Program-made: the position numbers and the translations under genes | Shown here: positions 33,213 through 41,457 of the stretch, piece by piece | How positions within the stretch are numbered: position 1 is the stretch's first letter | How the letters are laid out: each line of letters starts with the position of its first letter | From: CAYLKS01 sp964384205 [NCBI: uncultured bacterium] | GTDB taxonomy: Bacteria; JAGOEH01 | DNA: 56,932 nt | Direction: 5' to 3' | NCBI GenBank assembly: GCA_964384205.1 | Contig: CAYLKS010000012.1 | Location: forward strand, 1 to 56,932 | The notes under the pieces: generated by a model | Told to the model about the DNA's origin: nothing | Databases searched by the model: none | What the model saw: only the letters and a program-made list of their open reading frames with translations

Positions 33213-34034
33213 CTATTCAAAATTTCTTATATATTTTTTCATTTTAATACCACGACCATTATCAAAAAATTCAACTTCATCCATAAAATTCTTTATTAAA
33301 AAAATCCCTCTTCCTCTTGTATTAAATAAATTCTTAGCATCTATAGGATTAGCTATAACTGCCGGATCAAAACCATTTCCTTCATCTAAAACTTTAAAAA
33401 TAATTTCCTTAATATTAAAATTTTTCTCCAGATAAACTTTTTTATTTTTATCAAACTTATTACCATGCTCCATTGCATTCATTATAGCTTCATGTAATGC
33501 TACTCTAATATTACCTAAATCACTCTTGCTAATAATATTATAATATTCAAAATCAAGAGTACTATATAACACAATTCCATCTATTAAATTCATATCCGAT
33601 GGTATAGAAATTTGTAAATTAACATTAGAATGAGGAAAAATCTCTTTTTGCTTATTTCGTTCAGAATATAAATTTATAACCTGTAAAATTATATGGACAA
33701 TTTCGTCAAAATCAAAAGGCTTCTTAATAAAATTCATTGCTCCAAGATGTAAAGCTTCTACTAAAGAATCAAATTCAGCATATGCAGACATCACTACCAC
33801 CGGCATATCAGAAAAACTTTTACGCAATTCCTTCAGAAATTCAATACCATCCATAACAGGCATTTTTATATCTGTTATAACAAGATCATATTTGCCATTT
33901 TTTATTTTTTCTAATGCATCCAGCCCATTTTCTGCTGTATCAATGGAAAGATTTTTTTCCATTGACAATAATTCTTTTAAAACATTCCTGATATCAGGAT
34001 CATCATCTACTATTAAAATATTTAATTTAATCAT
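33213..34034 (-). CDS. Response regulator fused to an RsbW-like anti-sigma-type ATPase domain
   Basis: This protein of about 273 residues joins a receiver and an HATPase_c_2 domain. The receiver (about 4-120) has DDD, the phospho-acceptor Asp at about 55 in LVITDIKMPVMDG, MSAYA, and Lys in IKKPFDF. The C-terminal part (about 150-270) has ALHEAIMNAMEHGNKFDKNK (N box), VLDEGNGFDP (G1) and NTRGRGIFLIKNFMD (G2), as in RsbW/SpoIIAB-type serine kinases. It may control a sigma-factor pathway or phosphorylate an STAS protein, but none is nearby. I start at ATG 34034 rather than an in-frame TTG at 34049 next to AAAAGG; the ribosome-site spacing for the ATG is long, so the start is not certain. Confidence 0.87.
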   Translation of the reverse strand: MIKLNILIVDDDPDIRNVLKELLSMEKNLSIDTAENGLDALEKIKNGKYDLVITDIKMPVMDGIEFLKELRKSFSDMPVVVMSAYAEFDSLVEALHLGAMNFIKKPFDFDEIVHIILQVINLYSERNKQKEIFPHSNVNLQISIPSDMNLIDGIVLYSTLDFEYYNIISKSDLGNIRVALHEAIMNAMEHGNKFDKNKKVYLEKNFNIKEIIFKVLDEGNGFDPAVIANPIDAKNLFNTRGRGIFLIKNFMDEVEFFDNGRGIKMKKYIRNFE

Positions 34035-34515
34035 TTTTATTATTTTCAACCTTTTCTAAAGAATCTTTTAACTGTTTTGCTATATTAAATGTAGGATATT
34101 CCAATAATACTTTGTCCAATGATTCTATAGCTTTTTTAGGATCTTCTCCTTTATTCAAATTCTCTCTAATAACATTTAGTTTCTTTTGAGCTCTTTCAAT
34201 CATTTCATCTCTTTTCTTAAAAAATAATGAATCAACTCCATATTTTTTTAAAGAATCAAGTATTGTAAAATGAATTGCTCCATTATTCTTCATAGATACA
34301 GCAAAAGCATATCGCCAATAAATATCCGCTTTATAACTTGAGTCTAAAACATTTCCTTTATTTCGTAATTTTTCAGAAGCTAAATTAACCACCTCAGAAT
34401 ATCTATAATTTTGTAACAAACTATCAAGCGATGATATAAATTTATTTTGCTTTTTATTATTTGAACAGGAGAAAAATAAAATAAGACTCAATACTATAAA
34501 AATAATATACCTCAT
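34027..34515 (-). CDS. Small lipoprotein of unknown function
   Basis: This 162-residue lipoprotein has signal peptide MRYIIFIVLSLILFF and lipobox ending at SC (Cys at about residue 17), then SNNKKQNK. The rest is helical, with a repeat-like pattern such as NYRYSEVVNLASEKL and LDKVLLEYPTFNIAKQLKDSLEK, perhaps degenerate TPR motifs. No enzyme motif is visible. It has its own strong promoter and AAGGAG, and overlaps the receiver/ATPase gene, so the two are probably made together. Confidence 0.75.
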   Translation of the reverse strand: MRYIIFIVLSLILFFSCSNNKKQNKFISSLDSLLQNYRYSEVVNLASEKLRNKGNVLDSSYKADIYWRYAFAVSMKNNGAIHFTILDSLKKYGVDSLFFKKRDEMIERAQKKLNVIRENLNKGEDPKKAIESLDKVLLEYPTFNIAKQLKDSLEKVENNKND

Positions 34516-34535
34516 AAATATTCTCCTTTTTATAT

Positions 34536-34564
34536 ATAATATCTATCATTTAGTAAAAAGTCAA
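34536..34564 (-). promoter_or_regulatory. Sigma70-type promoter inside the long minus-strand run
   Basis: TTGACT (34564-34559), a 17-bp spacer and TATTAT (34541-34536) on the minus strand. The -35 box overlaps the stop codon of the Sua5/YrdC gene, and the promoter reads into the lipoprotein, regulator and pantothenate genes. It explains how the coaW-pan genes can be expressed independently of rex. Confidence 0.75.
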
Positions 34565-35181
34565 GAAATATTTAATAAACTATATTTTTGCATAAAAAGT
34601 TCAAAATTTATAGGACCTTCTCTAAGTAGCTTAGGTGGAGTACAGGTTAAATCTACTATAGTAGAAGGCGATTCTTTTTTTAAATCTCCATAATTATAAA
34701 TAAAAATGTCTTTTAAATTACTTTTTGCAAACTGATCATAAAAATCATCTACACTATAAATAGTTGGCATACCGTGAATATTGGCACTTGTAGCAGTTAA
34801 TGGAAAATCAATAAACTCAAAAATATTTTTAATAACCTCATGAGGAGAAATTCTCATAGAAACTGTATCAAATCCAGCAGTTAAAATATTTGGAACAATA
34901 TTAGTTTTTTTTAACACAATAGACAAAGGTCCTGGCCAGAAGTATTCAAGTAATTTTATATGCCATGGCTCAACAAAAGCAATATTTTTCATCATTCGAA
35001 AATCTTTTATTAATATCCCAATTGGAACTTTATCTCGTTTCTTTAATTCAAATATTCTATAAATTAAGGATTCATTAAAAATATTAGCGGCAAAAATATA
35101 ACATGTTTCTGTTGGTAGAACAACTATTTTATTATTATTTAGTTGTTCTACCACATCATCAACATTGTTTAATAATATCAT
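34561..35181 (-). CDS. Sua5/YciO/YrdC-family threonylcarbamoyl-AMP synthase-like protein
   Basis: This 206-residue protein probably makes threonylcarbamoyl-AMP for the t6A modification of tRNA. Visible family motifs are VVLPTETCYIFAANIF, ELKKRDKVPIGILI, FWPGPLSIVL, VSMRISPH and LTATSANIHG, and the end ...CTPPKLLREGPI. It lacks the extra Sua5 domain, so it is of the short TsaC/YrdC type. The usual PTETVYGLG is altered to PTETCYIFA, and the SANxSG motif reads SANIHG, so the YciO-like subgroup is possible. It overlaps the lgt stop (TAGATG) and has no strong ribosome site of its own, indicating coupling to lgt. Confidence 0.82.
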   Translation of the reverse strand: MILLNNVDDVVEQLNNNKIVVLPTETCYIFAANIFNESLIYRIFELKKRDKVPIGILIKDFRMMKNIAFVEPWHIKLLEYFWPGPLSIVLKKTNIVPNILTAGFDTVSMRISPHEVIKNIFEFIDFPLTATSANIHGMPTIYSVDDFYDQFAKSNLKDIFIYNYGDLKKESPSTIVDLTCTPPKLLREGPINFELFMQKYSLLNIS

Positions 35182-35975
35182 CTATTTTTTCTTAAATAAT
35201 AAATACCTGCTATACCTAATATTATCATTAAAACACATATGCCTTGATTTGCAGTAATAGGGGTATTTCCAATATAAAACAAATTCATTGCATCTTCATA
35301 ATACCTAATAAAATCAATAAAAAATCTAAAAATAGAATAAAGAATAACCCATGATAAAAAAGTTACCCCATCTATTTTTTTCTTCTTATCTATATAAAGT
35401 AAAACTACAAACATAAAAAATCCATTTAAAGAAGAATATAGCTGGGTAGGATGAATCGGAATATTATGAAAAATATAATCTGGAATAGAACCTTCCGGAA
35501 AAACTATTCCGCATCCACATTCAGTAGGTCTACCAAAACAACATCCATTAAGAAAACACCCTATTCTGGTAATACCTGTCCCTAAAGCAAGATAGGGAGT
35601 GAGCAAATCTGCAATCTGTAAAAATTTCAAATTATGCTTTACAATATAAATCACAGCAAGCAAAAATGCCCCTATGACTCCACCAAGCATATTCATCCCA
35701 GCAATACCAACAAGTTCACCATCATGAAATGGATTAATCACAGCAAGCCAGTTACCATAAAAATCTGAAAGGTGCAATACTACATAAGTAAGTCTTGCGC
35801 CAAGTATTGCTCCGATCATTAAATAAACTGATAAATCGTAAATATATTTCTTATCAATACCTATTTTTTCTGCTTTTCTACCAGCGAGATAAATACCAAT
35901 AATAAAAGATAAGGCAAGCATTACCCCGTAAGATCTAACTTCTACTGGCCCTATTTTAAACAATATAGGATGCAT
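35178..35975 (-). CDS. lgt: Prolipoprotein diacylglyceryl transferase
   Basis: This 265-residue inner-membrane protein (about seven helices) attaches diacylglycerol to the lipobox Cys of prolipoproteins. The family signature is VEVRSYGVMLALSFIIGIYLAGRKAEK near the start (catalytic His replaced in this stretch by Ser-Tyr-Gly as in many Lgt), then GITRIGCFLNGCCFGRPTECG and IPIHPTQLYSS. It follows gcvPB after about 36 bases and has AAAGGA upstream. It serves the many lipoproteins seen in this window. Confidence 0.93.
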   Translation of the reverse strand: MHPILFKIGPVEVRSYGVMLALSFIIGIYLAGRKAEKIGIDKKYIYDLSVYLMIGAILGARLTYVVLHLSDFYGNWLAVINPFHDGELVGIAGMNMLGGVIGAFLLAVIYIVKHNLKFLQIADLLTPYLALGTGITRIGCFLNGCCFGRPTECGCGIVFPEGSIPDYIFHNIPIHPTQLYSSLNGFFMFVVLLYIDKKKKIDGVTFLSWVILYSIFRFFIDFIRYYEDAMNLFYIGNTPITANQGICVLMIILGIAGIYYLRKNR

Positions 35976-36011
35976 AAAATAATCCTTTCTATTACAAATA
36001 TATTATAATTT

Positions 36012-37436
36012 TTACCAATGTATCTTAATTTCTTTAGTAGCTAATACCTCATCTAATTTTTTTACAGGTGTATTATGAGGCGCACTTTTAACAATCTCTG
36101 GATCTTCTTCCAAAATTTTCTTTAAAACATCAACAAAAGTATCCAGAGTTTCCTTACTTTCACTTTCTGTTGGTTCAATCATTAATGCTTCTGAAACAAT
36201 CAATGGGAAATAAATTGTAGGAGCATGAAAACCATAATCTAAAAGCCTTTTCGCTACATTTAATGTTTTTAACCCCTTATCTCTTAAATTCTTCCCAGAT
36301 AATACAAATTCATGCATACAATTGGATGGATAAGGCACATAAAAATATTTTTCCAATTTCCTTAATAAATAATTCGCATTTATAATAGCTGCTTTACTAA
36401 CATCCTTTAATCCTTCGGACCCCATCATTTTTATATAGACATAGGCTCTAACCATTACAGAAAAATTACCCCAATAATTCAAAACTTTTCCTATTGATTT
36501 AGGCAAATTAAAATCAAATCTATAAAATCCATTATCATTAATAATCCTTGGTACTGGCAAATAATCTTTTAAGAAATCTTTAACACCAATAGGTCCACTA
36601 CCTGGACCACCACCTCCATGTGGAGTAGAAAAAGTTTTATGTAAATTATAATGCATAAGATCAAATCCCATATCTCCAGGCCTTGCAATCCCCAAAATAG
36701 CATTCAAATTTGCCCCATCCATATATAAAAGAGCATTATGGCTATGTACTATTTCTGCTATTTCTTTAATCTGCTTCTCAAATAACCCAAGCGTATTCGG
36801 GTTGGTAATCATAAAAACAGCTGTCTCATCATTTATTTTATTCTTCAAAGATTCTATATCTACCAATCCTTCTGAATTAGATTTTATTTCAATAACATTA
36901 AAACCTGCCATTTTTACAGAAGCTGGATTGGTACCATGTGCAGAATCAGGAACAATTACATTTGTCTTTTTTATACCTTTATCTTCAAAATACGCTCGTG
37001 CAACTAATAATGAAGAAAATTCCCCCTGTGCACCTGCTGCAGGCTGTAAACTAACACTATCCATCCCTGTTATTTCACATAAATATTTCTCTAACTCATA
37101 CATCAATTTTAAAGGACCCTGAACTGTCTCTTCAGGTTGCATAGGATGAAAATCTTTAAAACTTAATGCCATAAATTCATTTATTTTAGGATTATACTTC
37201 ATAGTACAAGAACCTAAAGGATACAAATTTTTATCAATATGATAATTTTTCTCAGATAAAGCCACAAAATGTCTTACTACATCAGGTTCAGAAACCTCCG
37301 GCAGATTTGGTTTTTCCATATCTATTAAATTTTCAGGTAATAATTCATTTATATTTTTTTCATTTATATCTAAATCTGGTAATTTAACGCCCTTTTTCCC
37401 AGAAACACTCAATTCTTTAATAAATCTATCGAACAT
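36012..37436 (-). CDS. gcvPB: Glycine dehydrogenase (decarboxylating) subunit 2
   Basis: This protein of about 474 residues is the PLP-carrying C-terminal half of the split P-protein of the glycine cleavage system. It decarboxylates glycine and passes the aminomethyl group to the lipoyl H-protein. Motifs include LYPLGSCTMKYNPKINE, VPDSAHGTNPAS, MDGANLNAI, and the PLP lysine in LHKTFSTPHGGGGPGSGPIGV. I start at the ATG 37436, because GGAGGT lies five bases before it; an in-frame TTG at 37448 falls within that site. It follows gcvPA directly. The H-, T- and L-proteins are not in the window. Confidence 0.95.
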   Translation of the reverse strand: MFDRFIKELSVSGKKGVKLPDLDINEKNINELLPENLIDMEKPNLPEVSEPDVVRHFVALSEKNYHIDKNLYPLGSCTMKYNPKINEFMALSFKDFHPMQPEETVQGPLKLMYELEKYLCEITGMDSVSLQPAAGAQGEFSSLLVARAYFEDKGIKKTNVIVPDSAHGTNPASVKMAGFNVIEIKSNSEGLVDIESLKNKINDETAVFMITNPNTLGLFEKQIKEIAEIVHSHNALLYMDGANLNAILGIARPGDMGFDLMHYNLHKTFSTPHGGGGPGSGPIGVKDFLKDYLPVPRIINDNGFYRFDFNLPKSIGKVLNYWGNFSVMVRAYVYIKMMGSEGLKDVSKAAIINANYLLRKLEKYFYVPYPSNCMHEFVLSGKNLRDKGLKTLNVAKRLLDYGFHAPTIYFPLIVSEALMIEPTESESKETLDTFVDVLKKILEEDPEIVKSAPHNTPVKKLDEVLATKEIKIHW

Positions 37437-37448
37437 CATTACCTCCAA

Positions 37449-38774
37449 TTAAAAACTTTTTAAAAAATCTATATACTGATCTAATTCTTCTTTAGTTCGT
37501 TTTTCAGTAACAGCAACAAGAAGTTCTTTTTCTCTATTCTCAGGAACAACTCCTGCAAGAATATTTTTTTCAAGAGCTTTCTTTAAAAAATCTCTATTAT
37601 TTATAGGAATTCTCATTAAAAATTCTAAGAAGAAAGGTTTATCATATACTAATGAAAAACCGGAGATATCTTTTATTTTATCTGCAAGATAATGACTTTT
37701 TTGAAGAGATTGATAAGCAATCTCATACAAACCTTCTTTTCCTGTAATCGATAAAAATATAGTTGTTGCCAAAGCATTTAATGCCTGAGAAGTACAAATA
37801 TTAGATGTTGCTTTTGCACGCCTAATATGCTGTTCTCGAGTCTGTAATGTAGTAACAAAACCAATCTTCCCTTCGGTATCTTTAGTAATTCCTGCTATTC
37901 TTCCAGGTAACTGCCTAATATATTTCATCTTAGAAGCAAATATTCCACAAGTTGGCCCTCCAAAATAAAGCCCATTACCAAGAGACTGCCCATCACCAAC
38001 ATAAATATCAACACCTATATCTCCCGGCTTTTTCAATAACGCCAGAGAAATAGGATCACTATTCAAAATAAACAATACATCTTCCGGAATGATATTCCTA
38101 ATTTCAATCACGTCCTCAATAATTCCATAATAATTTGGTGACTGCACTACAATTGCCGATACATTAGAAAAATCTTGTTTCCTTAAAAAATCAATATCAA
38201 TAGTACCGTCTACCTCTGGTATAGAAACCAAATGAAGATTTAAACCATAATTATAAGTATTAATTACCCTTTTTATGAAAGGATTTAAGGTATTTGATAT
38301 TAAAATATTCTTACCAGGTTTTAATCTATCTGCCATTAATACTGCTTCTGCTGTAGCTGATGCTCCGTCATACATAGATGCATTAGCAACTTCCATCTTA
38401 GTTAAATCACAAATCAAAGATTGAAATTCAAAATAAAATTGTAATGTCCCCTGGCTAACTTCTGCCTGATAAGGAGTATATGCAGTATAAAATTCAGAAC
38501 GTGATAATAAAAAAGGTATAACTGCTGGTACTATATGATCATAACTTCCACAACCTGCAAAACATGACAATTGTTTAACGTCTTTTGACTGTAATACAAG
38601 CTCTGCAATCTCTTTTTCTAACTGGTATTCAGAATGCGGCTTCGGTAAATTTAAATCTCTTTTTAATTGAAATTCTTCAGGTATATATGAGATTAATTCT
38701 TTAAAATCTGATATACCTATTTCTTCTAACATCTTATTTAAAACTTCATCTGTATTTGGAATATAAGGATGCAT
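37449..38774 (-). CDS. gcvPA: Glycine dehydrogenase (decarboxylating) subunit 1
   Basis: This 441-residue protein is the N-terminal half of the split P-protein and partners GcvPB. Motifs are HPYIPNTDEVLNKMLEEIG at the start, FAGCGSYDHIVPAVIPFL, FYTAYTPYQAEVSQGTLQ, YDGASATAEAV and GDGQSLGNGLYFGGPTCGIFA. The length is normal. It is preceded by AGGAGG and by rex, eight bases away, so rex, gcvPA and gcvPB form one operon. Its control is discussed under the Rex operator. Confidence 0.95.
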   Translation of the reverse strand: MHPYIPNTDEVLNKMLEEIGISDFKELISYIPEEFQLKRDLNLPKPHSEYQLEKEIAELVLQSKDVKQLSCFAGCGSYDHIVPAVIPFLLSRSEFYTAYTPYQAEVSQGTLQFYFEFQSLICDLTKMEVANASMYDGASATAEAVLMADRLKPGKNILISNTLNPFIKRVINTYNYGLNLHLVSIPEVDGTIDIDFLRKQDFSNVSAIVVQSPNYYGIIEDVIEIRNIIPEDVLFILNSDPISLALLKKPGDIGVDIYVGDGQSLGNGLYFGGPTCGIFASKMKYIRQLPGRIAGITKDTEGKIGFVTTLQTREQHIRRAKATSNICTSQALNALATTIFLSITGKEGLYEIAYQSLQKSHYLADKIKDISGFSLVYDKPFFLEFLMRIPINNRDFLKKALEKNILAGVVPENREKELLVAVTEKRTKEELDQYIDFLKSF

Positions 38775-38782
38775 CTTTCCTC

Positions 38783-39421
38783 CTAATTAAATTTTTCCAT
38801 CATACGATGCTGTAACGTCAATAAACTACGTACTATACTAACATTTTCTAAAACAACATTGTCAGGAACCTTAATAACTTCAGGAGTAAAATTTAATATA
38901 CCAACAACACCTGCTTTTACAAGCTCATCTGCTGCAGCCTGACCATTATTACTGGCCACAGTAATAATCCCTATTTTGATCTTTTCTTTTTTTACAATTT
39001 CCCCTAATTTCCCAATAGGATAAATAGGAATATCCCCTACTCGCTTACCAAATAACTTGGGTTCAATATCAAAAAGCGCTTTTATTACAAAACCTTTTTT
39101 TTGCAATAAGTTATATTTTGCAATTGCTGTTCCCAAATTACCAGCTCCAATTATAACGACTTTTGTTTCCTCATTCATTCCAAGAATATTTCTTAAAACA
39201 GATCTTAGATAATTAACATTATAACCATGATATGTTTTACCAAATTTCCCAAAATAACTTAAGTCTCTTCTTACAGTTGAAGGATTAAGCTTAAGTTCTC
39301 TGGCTATAAACTCAGATGATACCCACTCAGTACCTTTAAAAAAAAGTTTTTCCAAAAATTCTAAATATATTGGTAATCTTTTGGAAACTACATTTGGTAA
39401 TTCAAATTTACTATTAGGCAT
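38783..39421 (-). CDS. rex: Redox-sensing transcriptional repressor Rex
   Basis: This 212-residue homodimeric repressor senses the NADH/NAD+ ratio. The N-terminal winged helix covers about residues 10-80, with the recognition region LNPSTVRRDLSYFGKFGKTY. The C-terminal Rossmann domain starts with VVIIGAGNLGTAIAKY and continues with the family stretch ALFDIEPKLFGKRVGDIPI. In the classical view it binds its operator when NAD+ is high and leaves it when NADH rises, inducing fermentative and hydrogen-evolving genes. It is first in an operon with gcvPA-gcvPB and has a candidate operator in its own promoter. AGGAG precedes the ATG. Confidence 0.95.
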   Translation of the reverse strand: MPNSKFELPNVVSKRLPIYLEFLEKLFFKGTEWVSSEFIARELKLNPSTVRRDLSYFGKFGKTYHGYNVNYLRSVLRNILGMNEETKVVIIGAGNLGTAIAKYNLLQKKGFVIKALFDIEPKLFGKRVGDIPIYPIGKLGEIVKKEKIKIGIITVASNNGQAAADELVKAGVVGILNFTPEVIKVPDNVVLENVSIVRSLLTLQHRMMEKFN

Positions 39422-39437
39422 ATTGACTCCTGCTAAA

Positions 39438-39455
39438 TTGTTAAATTTTTAATTA
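39438..39455. promoter_or_regulatory. Candidate Rex operator
   Basis: The 18-base sequence TTGTTAAATTTTTAATTA matches the Rex-box form TTGTTAA-N4-TTAACAA perfectly in the left half and at five of seven positions in the right half. It lies directly downstream of the rex -10 box and 17 bases before the rex ATG, where a bound repressor would block transcription. The high A+T background raises the chance of accidental matches. Confidence 0.55.
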
Positions 39456-39483
39456 AAATAATATTATAGCATATATTTGTCAA
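39455..39483 (-). promoter_or_regulatory. Promoter of rex-gcvPA-gcvPB
   Basis: TTGACA (39483-39478), a 17-bp spacer and TATTTT (39460-39455) on the minus strand. An overlapping extended -10 (TGC-TATAAT, 39471-39463) may also serve. The leader to the rex ATG is about 30 bases, which leaves no room for a glycine riboswitch. Confidence 0.72.
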
Positions 39484-39530
39484 TATTTTTCATAGAAAAA
39501 AAATTTTTGAATAAAATTTAATATTAAAAT

Positions 39531-41183
39531 TTAATTTTTTGCAATATCAATAGCTACTTTTCTATCATTAAACTCTACATTTTTCAATGAATCAAGTAAA
39601 ATATTTGCCTGTTCTTTTTGTATTTCGAAAAATGAAAATTTATCAAATAAATTTATTCTACCCACATTAATATATTTGCCCGGTGTGTATTTATTAATCA
39701 AGCTTATTAAGTTGCCTGGTGTTAAATTATCATTATGACCTAAATTTATAAACAGTCGTATATACCCGGGTTCTGGTTTACGGGAATTTCTTTTATTTTT
39801 ACTTCCATTTTTCTTAAAACTGTTTTTATCATTAACTCGCCTAACACGTTCTGTCTTTTTCACATTAATATCTTTAGCATTTTTATAATATTCAAAAAGA
39901 TTTTTAAATTTATTACTAATTAATAATTTTATTAATTCTTCTTTGGTATAACCTTCTAATTTTTTCTCAATAATTGGGAAAAATTTATCAATTATATCAT
40001 TTTCAACAGATGTATTCTGTAAAGAATCAAAAAAATTAACCAATTGCTTCTCGCAAATTTGTAATCCATCTGGGACCAATTCTTTTTTAAACTTTTTATT
40101 CAATTTTTTTTCAAGAACCTTAATTTTGTACTGCTCTCTCAAATTAACAATAGCAATAGAAACACCTGATTTTCCAGCTCTTCCAGTTCTTCCACTCCTA
40201 TGAATATAAACATCGTTATTTTCAGGCAAACTATAATTTATCACATGGGTTATATCTTTAACATCAATACCACGTGCTGCAACATCTGTTGCTACAAGAA
40301 ACTGGAGACTCTTAAGTCTAAATCTATTCATTATATTTTCACGCTGAGCTTGAGATAATTCACCATGGATGGCTTCAGCATTATATCCATCCTTAATCAA
40401 TTTATGGGCTACCTCTTTAGTATCTTTTCTTGTCTGACAAAAAATAATACCATACATCTCACTATGATAATCTATAATTCTCTTAAGCGCGGTATATCTA
40501 TTTTCAGATCTTACCAAATAATATCTATGCTCAATATTATCTGCTCCAATATTTGCTTTCCCTACTGAAATTTTTATAGCGTCTTTCATATAATTCTTAG
40601 AAATCTGAACAATTTCGCCCGGCATCGTAGCAGAAAATAGCAAAGTTTTTTTATTTTCCGGCAAAAAACCTAAAATAGCATCAAGGTCATCTTTAAAGCC
40701 CATACGCAGCATTTCATCTGCTTCGTCTAATACTACAATATTTATATTATCTACTTTTATAACTCCTCTATTTAATAAATCATTAAGCCTACCCGGTGTT
40801 GCAACAATTATATGAACTCCCCTTTTTAATTCTCTTATTTGGTTTCCAATATTAGAACCACCATAAACTGATAATATTTTTATTTCTTTCATATACATGG
40901 AATAATTTTTCAAATCTTTAGAAATTTGAAGGCATAATTCTCTTGTAGGCGCTAAAACTAAAGCTTGAGGTTGCTTTATATCAATATTAATATTCTGTAC
41001 AATGGGTATTCCAAATGCGGCAGTCTTGCCTGTGCCTGTTTGAGCAAGACCAATTATGTCATTATCATTTTGTAATAACATTGGAATTGCTTTTTTTTGT
41101 ATTGGCATTGGTGATTTAAATCCCATTTTTTCAATTGCACTAATCACCCTCTCATTAATACCCAGTTCTCTAAAATCCTTCAT
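39531..41183 (-). CDS. DEAD-box RNA helicase with DbpA-type C-terminal RNA-binding domain
   Basis: This 550-residue ATP-dependent RNA helicase probably acts in ribosome assembly, mRNA decay or cold adaptation, as CsdA/DeaD does. The Q motif region is FKSPMPIQKKAIP. Walker A is AQTGTGKTAAF; also APTRELCLQ, TPGRL, VLDEADEML, SATMP and HRSGRTGRAG. The C-terminus (about residues 475-548) has the short DbpA/CsdA RNA-binding domain (IRLFINLGHNDNLTPGNLIS), preceded by a basic linker with KKNGSKNKRNSRK. AAGGA precedes the ATG. The leader is about 70 bases, longer than for other genes here, as is common for cold-controlled helicase genes. Confidence 0.94.
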   Translation of the reverse strand: MKDFRELGINERVISAIEKMGFKSPMPIQKKAIPMLLQNDNDIIGLAQTGTGKTAAFGIPIVQNINIDIKQPQALVLAPTRELCLQISKDLKNYSMYMKEIKILSVYGGSNIGNQIRELKRGVHIIVATPGRLNDLLNRGVIKVDNINIVVLDEADEMLRMGFKDDLDAILGFLPENKKTLLFSATMPGEIVQISKNYMKDAIKISVGKANIGADNIEHRYYLVRSENRYTALKRIIDYHSEMYGIIFCQTRKDTKEVAHKLIKDGYNAEAIHGELSQAQRENIMNRFRLKSLQFLVATDVAARGIDVKDITHVINYSLPENNDVYIHRSGRTGRAGKSGVSIAIVNLREQYKIKVLEKKLNKKFKKELVPDGLQICEKQLVNFFDSLQNTSVENDIIDKFFPIIEKKLEGYTKEELIKLLISNKFKNLFEYYKNAKDINVKKTERVRRVNDKNSFKKNGSKNKRNSRKPEPGYIRLFINLGHNDNLTPGNLISLINKYTPGKYINVGRINLFDKFSFFEIQKEQANILLDSLKNVEFNDRKVAIDIAKN

Positions 41184-41258
41184 TGCCTGTCCTTTTTTTT
41201 CTTAAATTTAAACATCAAAACATACAGCAAAACATGATTTGCTATAATTTAGGTTTAT

Positions 41259-41287
41259 ATCATAAGCAATTAATAAGAATAAGTCAA
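41259..41287 (-). promoter_or_regulatory. Sigma70-type promoter of the DEAD-box helicase gene
   Basis: TTGACT (41287-41282), a 17-bp spacer and TATGAT (41264-41259) on the minus strand, about 75 bases before the ATG. On the other strand, glmS has a TATAAT at 41430-41435 without a clear -35 box. The rest of 41184-41457 shows no gene. Confidence 0.65.
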
Positions 41288-41457
41288 GGTATATATACTT
41301 TTTTATAAAAGATAATTATTACAACAAGATATTTAAATTCTCAGAAAAAATTAAATTATATTAAAAAAATAAAATGAAACTTTATTTTATTAAAAAAAAT
41401 ATTTAATAAAAATTTAAAATTAAATATTTTATAATATAAATTAAAAAAGGAGAAAAA

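Noticed and set aside
39422-39455. Possible glycine riboswitch for the gcvP operon
   Set aside because: The mapped promoter boxes leave a leader of about 30 bases, far too short. rex, not gcvPA, is the first gene.
41300-41457. Possible glmS ribozyme upstream of glmS
   Set aside because: The sequence before the ATG is almost pure A and T and cannot form the GC-containing pseudoknotted helices. A TATAAT box 22 bases before the ATG implies a very short leader.
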